Assembly (NCBI RefSeq): GCF_014202995.1
Contig: NZ_JACHIA010000002.1
Span: forward strand, 510,645-574,644
Origin: Longimicrobium terrae
GTDB taxonomy: Bacteria; Gemmatimonadota; Gemmatimonadetes; Longimicrobiales; Longimicrobiaceae
DNA: 64,000 bases
Reading direction: 5' to 3'
Shown one piece after another: positions 8,515 through 17,772 of this stretch. The stretch's first letter is position 1, and every line of letters begins with the position of its first letter. The notes beneath the pieces were generated by a model. It was not told the origin of the DNA. It did not search any database and saw only the letters and a list, made by a program, of their open reading frames with translations. Position numbers and translations under genes: made by a program.

Positions 8515-8763
8515 TCAGCAGTCCCCGGTCAGAGGGCAGATCTGGCGCTGTGTGTGCGCGCAGAAGTCGAACGAGTTGTAGCACTGGAGGTCGTTGGGAT
8601 CGGCCGTGCAGCACTGCGAGTAGAAGGGCGAACTGCCGCAGTCGCAGTCCGAATAGCCGGTGATCTCGTTGGCGCGCACCGTACCCCGCTCCAGCGCGCC
8701 CACCGGCCGCGTTTCAAACGATTCCACGTTGAGGTCGTCGAGCTTCAGTTTGTTCTTGCCCAT
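8515..8763 (-). CDS. Cys-rich lanthipeptide-like (pinensin-leader type) precursor peptide
   Basis: An 82-residue peptide. MGKNKLKLDDLNVESFET matches the pinensin-type leader pattern and aligns with the peptide at 5284-5454. Residues 27-35 read GTVRANEIT, the same GTV-x-A-x-EI junction. The following 45 residues hold eight cysteines (40, 42, 51, 52, 61, 68, 76, 82) and many Ser/Thr/Asn/Asp, a typical RiPP core or disulfide-rich peptide. The start at 8763 follows AGGCGG; the upstream in-frame extension to 8823 lacks leader character. No modification or export genes are adjacent. It could alternatively be a small disulfide-rich secreted protein, although no signal peptide is present. Confidence 0.65.
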   Translation of the reverse strand: MGKNKLKLDDLNVESFETRPVGALERGTVRANEITGYSDCDCGSSPFYSQCCTADPNDLQCYNSFDFCAHTQRQICPLTGDC

Positions 8764-9087
8764 GCCGCCTGCTCTCGTCGAGGGTGGTTTGATGGTGCAC
8801 GTCCATCCACGATAAAGCGGCATGCAGAACAGGTCAATCTATTTCGTTTCGAGCTGCCGGGCCTGCCCGCGAGCACCTCTCGGAGAGGTACGGCAGAAGC
8901 GGGCATTCTCGATGATCAGGAGGTCTGCAGCGAAACCGGCCGGCGATCCGAGATGGGCCGCGGCTGTTACGTTGGCGAGTGCTGTGACGCCGCCTACGGT
9001 GCGACCGTGTGGAGTGTTGACGCAGATTCGAATTTACCGCAGGTTTCCCGAACCGGCGCGAATCGGCCTTTTCCTGAGGAGGACTGA
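8764..9087. other. Intergenic region without recognised gene
   Basis: This stretch separates the divergently oriented precursor (minus) and the 9088 gene (plus). It is less G+C-rich than the surroundings around 8810-8860 and probably holds both promoters, but no clear -35/-10 pair or repeat was identified. Confidence 0.4.
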
Positions 9088-9396
9088 GTGATCCGACTGC
9101 AGATTGGGAGCGATGAACGGGAGGACGACGACATCTCGGAAGATTGGGTGAACCAGCAGGTTCGGCGTAGACGAAACGACGAGGCTCAGGTGTGTGCCAG
9201 GGTTACTCTTGTTACTGAGTCACTGGACTTCGCATTGTCCACTGCGGGATGCCGGGGCGGAAGCAGCTCACGCGCGTCATTGACGCGCAAGGAGAACGAG
9301 ATCGTCGATCTGTGGACAAAGTGCGGATTGAATGATCCGGAGTTTCAAGGGGGGCAGTTGATCGCCTTCCTCAAGCAGGTCCGAAGAATTCTATGA
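9088..9396 (+). CDS. Uncharacterised small acidic/basic protein (102 aa)
   Basis: No family recognised. The GTG start is supported by an AGGAGG five bases upstream. The N-terminal part is charged (EREDDDISEDWVNQQVRRRR), the middle has a short beta-like segment with a cysteine (LSTAGCRGG), and the C-terminal 35 residues form a predicted helical unit (ENEIVDLWTKCGLNDPEF, then GGQLIAFLKQVRRIL). It is followed 24 bases later by a GATC-type terminator, so it is an independent transcription unit in the accessory islet. Confidence 0.55.
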   Translation: MIRLQIGSDEREDDDISEDWVNQQVRRRRNDEAQVCARVTLVTESLDFALSTAGCRGGSSSRASLTRKENEIVDLWTKCGLNDPEFQGGQLIAFLKQVRRIL

Positions 9397-9420
9397 CCGA
9401 AGCTATATAACTCACGCGTA

Positions 9421-9450
9421 ATGCCGCCGATCAGGATTGATCGGCGGCAT
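9421..9450. terminator. Bidirectional GATC-type terminator T4
   Basis: A perfect 13-bp stem ATGCCGCCGATCA with loop GGAT, followed by TTCTTGTT. Its stem is almost identical to T3, and it lies between two convergent small genes. Confidence 0.8.
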
Positions 9451-9472
9451 TTCTTGTTACGCACTATCCAGC

Positions 9473-9682
9473 TTACACGCGCGTGGCGAGGTGCACCTTG
9501 CTGGAGGTGACCTTCTCCACCGGGAAGGCGCCGGCGAACGTTTCGCGCGGAAAGGTGGATTCGCCGAGTTTGACGGCCGTGTTTCCCACTTCCGGACTCG
9601 TGGCGCTCTTCACCGTCACCTCGATCGTCCCCGCGGGCCCGATCAGGTACACCAGCCACTCGCGTTCCAGTTGATCAGCCAT
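9473..9682 (-). CDS. Uncharacterised 69-residue protein
   Basis: A small soluble protein starting MADQLEREWLVYLIGPAG, with alternating hydrophobic/polar strands suggesting an all-beta fold. GGAG lies seven bases before the ATG at 9682. The 3' end faces terminator T4. No signal peptide or cysteine is present and no family was recognised. It is convergent with the 9088 gene in the accessory islet. Confidence 0.5.
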   Translation of the reverse strand: MADQLEREWLVYLIGPAGTIEVTVKSATSPEVGNTAVKLGESTFPRETFAGAFPVEKVTSSKVHLATRV

Positions 9683-9938
9683 ATCGCTGCTCCATGCAGG
9701 GTGAATTCGAGTTCAGAAATCATGCGTTGATCGCCATCCAGGGCCACAGCGGAATTCCCATACCGCCGCGCGGAAACACGCGTGAGTTTGTCGGATGGGC
9801 GGAGGCTACCTGTGTCTTTTCCGACCGCGATCGGCAGCGCGCGACAGGTGGGTGGGAAATCCGGCGGCCGCGTCCGACGAAGCTATGGAACGGCACTCAG
9901 ACGGAGATGCCGTCCCAACCAGCTTTCGGGAGCGGATC

Positions 9939-10148
9939 GTGGCGGAGTTCAACATCTACAAGGACGATGCGGGCGAGTGGCGGTGGAAGCTCCAGGCCGG
10001 CAACAACGAGACGATCGCGGACTCCGGCGAGGGCTACACGCGCCGCACCAGCTGCGTCGACGCCGTAAAGCGCGTGAAGCGGGACGCGGGTTCCGCGCTG
10101 GTCTACGACACCTCGGAGAGGCCCAAGACGCTCGTCACCGGCGCGTAG
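9939..10148 (+). CDS. YegP-like DUF1508 protein
   Basis: A 69-residue single-domain protein of the DUF1508/YegP family: EFNIYKDDAGEWRWKLQAGN followed by ADSGEGYTRRTSCVDAVKRV is the family signature (aromatic strand, x-W-R-W-x-L, then the acidic turn and helix). E. coli YegP has two tandem copies; here there is one, as in many species. The molecular role of the family is not settled. GTG at 9939 starts exactly at the domain; the longer frame upstream lacks homology. A GATC-type terminator follows 76 bases after the stop. Confidence 0.75.
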   Translation: MAEFNIYKDDAGEWRWKLQAGNNETIADSGEGYTRRTSCVDAVKRVKRDAGSALVYDTSERPKTLVTGA

Positions 10149-10224
10149 CCAAGCGTTGAACGATGAGGAGCCGCGTTCGCGAACGCGGCTCACAGCTGTA
10201 GCAGCCCATATCTCTGACGAGAAA

Positions 10225-10256
10225 ACGGCCGACGATCCGCTTGGATCGTCGGCCGT
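10225..10256 (+). terminator. GATC-type intrinsic terminator T5
   Basis: A perfect 14-bp stem ACGGCCGACGATCC with loop GCTT, followed by GTTTAG. It closes the YegP-like gene. Confidence 0.8.
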
Positions 10257-10339
10257 GTTTAGTGCCAGCCCAGATCCACCTCACAAACGATCACGGCTCA
10301 GGGGACATAAAGACACAAACACACAACAGAGCCCAGTTG

Positions 10340-10368
10340 TTGACAAAGTACACAAAATCCATTAAAGT
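10340..10368 (+). promoter_or_regulatory. Promoter of the parA-like operon
   Basis: A perfect TTGACA (10340-10345), a 17-nt spacer and TAAAGT (10363-10368), in a visibly A+T-rich 100-base segment that ends 48 bases before the ATG. Confidence 0.65.
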
Positions 10369-10415
10369 TGATCATCGCACACAATTGTTGGTTCCCGTAA
10401 ATGGAGTAAGGTGAA

Positions 10416-11489
10416 ATGCAGAACACTGATTTGGTAGGTATAGCTGAGATTGCTGCGCTTGCGGGCGTCTCGAAGCAGGCGGTCGCAAATTGGCGTGTGC
10501 GCTACGACAGCTTCCCACGGCCTATGCAGTCTCTGCAGAGCGGGCCGGTTTGGGAACGTGAAACCGCAGAAGCTTGGGTCAAAGCGTTCCAGGGGGAGGA
10601 GACGCATGTGCTGAGCTTCATCAACTTGAAAGGCGGGGTAGGGAAAACTACGACGGCCATAGCTGTTGCTGAGATTCTGGCGCACGAGGAGCGAAAGCAC
10701 GTACTATTGGTGGATCTTGATCCGCAGACTAACGCCACGGTAGGTTTAATCGCTGAAGAGCAGTGGGCCGAATTGGACAACACGGGGCGGACTGTGGCGC
10801 AGTTGTTTGCAGACCGTCTCAATCCGCACGACCGGGCTGCGTTTGACATTGAAGCGGCGATTGTCCGTGGAGTATCCACCATCAACGATGGGATTGCGCG
10901 GCTCGATCTTCTACCATCGAGCATTCGGTTGATTGAACTTCAAGATCGAATTCCGATGATAGCGCTGGCGGGGAACTTCACGGCGAACCCGCTCGAGATC
11001 TTGAAGAATGCACTTCAACCGATCATTGATCGCTATGATTACGTGATCATTGATTGTCCTCCGAGCCTAGGTACGGTCACCAAAAACGGACTCCGGCTCT
11101 CGACCGGCTACGTGATCCCGACGATACCCGATATCGTTTCGACTTGGGGCATCTACCAGATCGTGGACAACGTCTCCCGGTTTGCAACCGACATCGGACG
11201 CGAGATCCCCGCGCTCGGTATTGTGGCAACGAAGGTGCAGGGTAATAACTTGCATGCGCGTGTGATCGACGATTTAAGGGCTAATCGTCTCGGAAGGTTC
11301 GGGGTAGAAAATGGGCTGACCCAGCCGCCTCTGTTTACGAACACGATTCCGCAGACGGTGGCCGTTGCTCGCGGTGCTGATGTAGAAGCAGACATTCGAA
11401 CATTCAAAGGTAAGTACGGCACCGCGTACGAGCCTCTGCGCGGGCTGACGCTCGAAATCAAGCGGATATGCGAAAACAAGACACAGTGA
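10416..11489 (+). CDS. ParA-family ATPase with N-terminal helix-turn-helix
   Basis: A 357-residue protein. Residues 6-30 (VGIAEIAALAGVSKQAVANW) look like an AlpA/MerR-type helix-turn-helix, followed by FPRP and a wing-like VWERETAEAWVKAF. From residue 65 it is a ParA/MinD-type deviant Walker ATPase: KGGVGKTTT (72-80), LLVDLDPQTNAT (97-108) and DYVIIDCPPSLG (208-219). Such ATPases move plasmids, chromosomes or protein cargo, and the HTH implies self-regulation or DNA binding. Base composition is clearly less G+C-rich than in flanking genes, suggesting transfer. The stop overlaps the next gene by 22 bases, so the two are translationally coupled. Codon choice also differs from neighbours (many A/T third positions). 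Confidence 0.85.
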   Translation: MQNTDLVGIAEIAALAGVSKQAVANWRVRYDSFPRPMQSLQSGPVWERETAEAWVKAFQGEETHVLSFINLKGGVGKTTTAIAVAEILAHEERKHVLLVDLDPQTNATVGLIAEEQWAELDNTGRTVAQLFADRLNPHDRAAFDIEAAIVRGVSTINDGIARLDLLPSSIRLIELQDRIPMIALAGNFTANPLEILKNALQPIIDRYDYVIIDCPPSLGTVTKNGLRLSTGYVIPTIPDIVSTWGIYQIVDNVSRFATDIGREIPALGIVATKVQGNNLHARVIDDLRANRLGRFGVENGLTQPPLFTNTIPQTVAVARGADVEADIRTFKGKYGTAYEPLRGLTLEIKRICENKTQ

Positions 11490-12097
11490 TTCGGATGCTG
11501 CGCCGAATCGTAGATGTTGTTGCAGACGAGGCGCGGCGCAATCCTGAGTTCGCGAGCCAACTCGAGGCAGTGCTGAGCCTACCGCCTCCAACACGCAAGC
11601 AGAAATCAGTTGATCAGGTAGACGGTGGTGATCTTCCAGACGCATTCGACGAACGACTCGCTAGAGGAGATCAAGAGTTCAGAATGTGGCTCCGTGATCA
11701 ACCCATCCAACTTCTTCGCGGATTGATCCGTCAACACGACTTTGACGCTACACGACGAACGTCTAAGTGGAAGGATGCTGAGAAACTGAGTACCTACATT
11801 GCTGACCAGGTACAATCCCGCACTACTAGAGGCGCAAGCTTCATGCGTGCTCCGGGTCTCGAGACGAACTCTGGACAAGCCGAACACTCCATGGAATGGC
11901 TATCGCAGGAAGTGTTCGAAGAGACTGAATACGGTCGCCTCAACAAACAGCCCGGTGCAGAAAACTTCATCCCGCAATACCAACATTACGAGATCCCACT
12001 CGGCGGGCGGGTTGTCGCGGATCCAAAAGACGGGACATATGGGATTGTCGTTGACCGCGAGGGTAAGGTCGTCAGCAAGGTAGTCCTAAACCCATAG
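11468..12097 (+). CDS. Uncharacterised partner protein of the ParA-like ATPase
   Basis: A 209-residue protein overlapping the ParA gene by 22 bases. There is no ParB N-terminal box, ParB-type HTH or ribbon-helix-helix. The N-terminus is helical (IRMLRRIVDVVADEARRN, then PEFASQLEAVL). The middle contains a compact helical motif (LLRGLIRQHDFDATRR, then WKDAEKLSTYIADQV) that looks like a SAP- or Rho-N-like nucleic-acid-binding unit. The C-terminus is beta-rich. By position it would be the adaptor or cargo partner of the ATPase; this is inference. It shares the low G+C content of the ATPase gene and is closed by terminator T6. Confidence 0.65.
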   Translation: MRKQDTVIRMLRRIVDVVADEARRNPEFASQLEAVLSLPPPTRKQKSVDQVDGGDLPDAFDERLARGDQEFRMWLRDQPIQLLRGLIRQHDFDATRRTSKWKDAEKLSTYIADQVQSRTTRGASFMRAPGLETNSGQAEHSMEWLSQEVFEETEYGRLNKQPGAENFIPQYQHYEIPLGGRVVADPKDGTYGIVVDREGKVVSKVVLNP

Positions 12098-12137
12098 TGC
12101 CTGCGGTGAGCTCGTTCAGTTCCTATCCATTAGGTGA

Positions 12138-12171
12138 AACGGCCGGCGATCCGCGTGGATCGCCGGCCGTT
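12138..12171. terminator. GATC-type terminator T6
   Basis: A perfect 15-bp stem AACGGCCGGCGATCC with loop GCGT, followed by CTGTCTTTC. It lies between the convergent ParA operon and the glnS gene and marks the right edge of the islet. Confidence 0.8.
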
Positions 12172-12193
12172 CTGTCTTTCAGAGCGTGTTGCG

Positions 12194-14587
<2,394 letters not shown>

Positions 14588-15096
14588 CGCTGCCCGTTTC
14601 GTCCATCGTTCCGCGCGCGGTCGCGCGAGGAAGAACCCCAAGAATAGCGGCGCCGCGTCCACCCTTCAACCGCGGCGGTCTTTTTGCTCGTTTTCCCCGA
14701 TCAACAGCCTCGTTGGATGATGACGCGCCGCGACGGGGAACATCGCCGCGTAAACGCATGTACTCCAACGCGATACGATGGATGAAGGTCGCCCCGTGCA
14801 CGGATGGCGCGGGACGACGACGTACCCGTGCGAAGTTCCGCGCCAGTCGCGACGTCGGCTTATCGCACGCTAGATCCTTCGCTCGCGATGCATCGGCGCG
14901 AGTCAAAGCATCGCGCGCTCGCTCAGGATGACATGGTTTGGCGGCGGGGCGGGTGCGGCGCCATCTGATCGCATGGAACCACGCGACACCACGAACCTGT
15001 GATCGCGTCCCTGATCCCGTACGCCTGTCGCGACGGCGCGCTCGCACGCATGATGTCGCGAATCAGAAGAGAACGACCAACCAGGAACAGAACTCG
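14588..15096. other. Divergent intergenic region between glnS and the M1 peptidase gene
   Basis: About 500 bases with no convincing ORF. It must contain both promoters. 14870-14937 is a copy of repeat family E, with ends TAGATCCTTCGCTCGC and CTCGCTCAGGATGACA forming an interrupted inverted repeat; other copies lie near 44048, 44270, 50989 and 51139. Confidence 0.6.
14870..14937. repeat. Repeat family E, copy 1 (GATCCTTCG...CAGGATGACA)
   Basis: An intergenic repeat of about 70 bases whose outer ends are imperfectly complementary; five copies were seen in the window, all outside genes. Confidence 0.65.
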
Positions 15097-17031
15097 ATGA
15101 ACTTCCGCACATCCCGCCCCATAACCGCGGCCGCGCTGGCCGGCGTGCTGGGCGCATGCGCACCGGCGGTGGAGCCCGCCTCCGCGCCGTCCGCCGCATC
15201 GCCGGCGCAGGCACCCGCCGGCGCGCAGACGCCCATGGCCACGCTGGTGCGCGACGTCCACTCGTTCGCGCAGCCCAACGAGGCGCGCGTCACGCACGTG
15301 GCGCTGGACCTGCGCGCCGACTTCGCCGCCAAGGTGATTTCCGGCACCGCCGCGCTGGACGTGGCCGCCGCGCCCGGAGCCGACGACATCGTGCTCGACA
15401 CCAAGGGCCTCACCATCCGCGGCGTGACCGGCGCGAACGGCCAGCCGCTGCGCTGGGCCCTCGGCACCGCGGACAGCATCCTGGGCCAGCCGCTCACCGT
15501 GCAGCTTCCCGCCGGCACGCGGCGCATCATCGTCCAATACGCCACCAGCCCGTCCGCGGGCGCGCTGCAGTGGCTGACCCCGGAGCAGACGGCGGGCAAG
15601 CGCCATCCGTACCTGTTCTCGCAGGGGCAGGCCATCCTTACGCGCAGCTGGATTCCCACGCAGGACAGCCCCGGAATTCGCCAGACGTACGAGGCGCGCA
15701 TCGTGGTTCCCGCCGAGCTCAAGGCGGTGATGAGCGCCGAGATGCTCACGCCGAACGGCGAGCCGGCCGAGGGCGGGCGCGCCTTCCGCTTCAAGCTGGA
15801 CCGCGCGGTACCGCCGTACCTGATCGCGCTGGGCGTGGGCGACCTGGCCTTTCGCGAACTGGGCCCGCGCACCGGCGTCTACACGGAACCCGCCATGCTG
15901 GAGCGCTCCGCGTACGAACTGGCGGAGCTGGAAAAGTTCGTCACCGCGGCCGAGGGGCTGTACGGCCCGTACCGCTGGGGCCGCTACGATATCCTCATGC
16001 TGCCGCCCTCGTTTCCGTACGGCGGCATGGAGAACCCGCGGCTGACCTTTGCCACGCCCACGATCCTTGCCGGCGACCGTTCGCTCGTCTCCCTGGTCGC
16101 GCACGAACTAGCGCACTCGTGGTCCGGGAACCTGGTGACCAACGCGACGTGGCAGGACTTCTGGCTGAACGAGGGGTTCACCACGTACTTCGAAAACCGC
16201 ATCATGGAGGCGCTGTACGGGCCGGAGCGCGCCGCCATGCTGGCCAACCTGGGATGGCAGGGGCTGCAGGACGCGGTCGAGGCCGCGGGCGGAGACACCG
16301 GAGCGGACACGCGCCTCAAGATCGACCTCACCGGCCGCGATCCGGATGAGGGCACGACGGACATCGCGTACGAAAAGGGCGCCGCATTCCTGCGCACCAT
16401 CGAGCAGGCCGTCGGGCGGCCGCGCTGGGACGCGTACCTGCGCTCGTACTTTGACCGCAACGCGTTCCAGCCGATGACCACCGAGCAGCTGCTGGCAGAC
16501 ATCCGCGCCAACCTGATCCGCGGCGACGCGGCGCTGGAGCAGCGGATCGGGCTGGATCAGTGGGCGTACCAGCCGGGCGTGCCCACCAATGCCGTCGTCC
16601 CGCACTCTGGTGCCTTTGCCGCCGTGGAGGCGCAGGCCCAGGCGTTCGACCGCGGAACGCCGGCCGCGCAGCTGCAGACGTCGGGGTGGAGCACGCAGGA
16701 GTGGCAGCACTTCCTGGGCGCGCTTCCGCAGACGATGACGGCCGCGCGGCTGGCGGACCTGGACCGCGCGTTCGGCCTGTCGCGGCAGGGCAACAGCGAA
16801 ATCCTGTTCGCCTGGCTGCAGATGGCCGTGCGCAACCGCTACCAGCCCGCGGTGCCGGCGCTGGAGCAGTTCCTGACGTCGCAGGGGCGGCGCAAGTTCG
16901 TGCGCCCGCTGTTCGCCGCGCTGATGGAGCAGGGCACGTGGGGACAGCCCCTCGCGCGCCGCATCTACGCCGTCGCGCGCCCCGGCTACCACCCCGTGAC
17001 CGCCACGTCGGTGGACGCCATCGTCCGCTGA
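15097..17031 (+). CDS. M1-family zinc metallopeptidase, leukotriene-A4-hydrolase-like, lipoprotein
   Basis: A 644-residue exported aminopeptidase. The signal peptide ends in a lipobox-like LGAC (about residues 17-20), followed by an Ala/Pro linker. The M1 catalytic core has the exopeptidase motif GGMEN (309-313), zinc site H336-E337-x2-H340 and third ligand E359 in WLNEG, with the proton-donor tyrosine region downstream (TTDIAYEKGAAFL). The C-terminal helical domain matches the LTA4H/ColAA type. It is expected to trim N-terminal residues from peptides in the periplasm. ATG at 15097 gives a proper signal peptide; the longer frame to 14938 runs through repeat sequence. Confidence 0.92.
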   Translation: MNFRTSRPITAAALAGVLGACAPAVEPASAPSAASPAQAPAGAQTPMATLVRDVHSFAQPNEARVTHVALDLRADFAAKVISGTAALDVAAAPGADDIVLDTKGLTIRGVTGANGQPLRWALGTADSILGQPLTVQLPAGTRRIIVQYATSPSAGALQWLTPEQTAGKRHPYLFSQGQAILTRSWIPTQDSPGIRQTYEARIVVPAELKAVMSAEMLTPNGEPAEGGRAFRFKLDRAVPPYLIALGVGDLAFRELGPRTGVYTEPAMLERSAYELAELEKFVTAAEGLYGPYRWGRYDILMLPPSFPYGGMENPRLTFATPTILAGDRSLVSLVAHELAHSWSGNLVTNATWQDFWLNEGFTTYFENRIMEALYGPERAAMLANLGWQGLQDAVEAAGGDTGADTRLKIDLTGRDPDEGTTDIAYEKGAAFLRTIEQAVGRPRWDAYLRSYFDRNAFQPMTTEQLLADIRANLIRGDAALEQRIGLDQWAYQPGVPTNAVVPHSGAFAAVEAQAQAFDRGTPAAQLQTSGWSTQEWQHFLGALPQTMTAARLADLDRAFGLSRQGNSEILFAWLQMAVRNRYQPAVPALEQFLTSQGRRKFVRPLFAALMEQGTWGQPLARRIYAVARPGYHPVTATSVDAIVR

Positions 17032-17122
17032 ACGGCTGGGTGGATGAACGGCGGTAGCGGGACCGGGGTTGATGAACGGCAGTTCACAATCTCGGTGGAT
17101 GGAATCCGGTTGATGACCGACG

Positions 17123-17150
17123 CACGGCCCGGGAGCGATCCCGGGCCGTG
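17123..17150 (+). terminator. GATC-containing terminator T7
   Basis: A perfect 12-bp stem CACGGCCCGGGA with loop GCGA, followed by TTTGCG, about 90 bases after the M1 peptidase stop. Confidence 0.7.
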
Positions 17151-17203
17151 TTTGCGTTCGGGGGATGGGGATGCTTGCCAGGATGAGCGTGCGACCGCCG
17201 ACG

Positions 17204-17478
17204 GGGGCCCTCACCCCGCGTGCTGCGCACGACGACCCTCTCCCACGAACGGATGTGGGAGAGGGAGCACACCCCAGTATCGTGCGGGACGAGATCATGG
17301 GGCGAGTGGCGGTTCTCGGGCCGGCCGTTGAAACCGCGCCTCGAACCACACGAAGTCCGCCTCCGCGGACTGCGCCCGAGACAGTGCCACCGATCCCCAG
17401 GCAGTTGAAGCCCCGAACCGGACGCGCCAGCGGCCGGTGTCGGGGCTTTGCGCCGTTGGAGCGGCGGATTCGCTCAGG
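17204..17478. repeat. Long composite repeat (families D+B), left copy
   Basis: About 275 bases containing the family D hairpin (CCCTCTCCCACGAACGGATG), a middle part (GAACCACACGAAGTCCGCCT) and family B ending GGAGCGGCGGATTCGCTC. An equally oriented copy with most positions identical lies at 19209-19486, so the haloperoxidase-like gene lies between two direct repeats. The remaining intergenic sequence 17479-17772 shows no gene. Confidence 0.8.
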
Positions 17479-17772
17479 GATGGCCGCGATACGCTCTGAT
17501 TCAACCCTCTGATCCGACGATTCACTCCCCCGGAGCGCGCTCACAACGCGCCGTTCCATCCGGCGCACCGTTGACGTCACCGGGTGGTGACAGTATGCCT
17601 GCTCCGTCCGCCAACGTTGTGCGTGTGAACACGTTGGCGGTACCGGAACACTCGCCAACTTCCCTGTGCCCGGGCCGCCGGAGGAGGGGCATAGGAGATC
17701 CGCTGGATGCCGCTATCATTCTTTAGCAGCCGATTTTCGGCTGCACGCGGAACCCAGGTGAAGGAGCGGATC

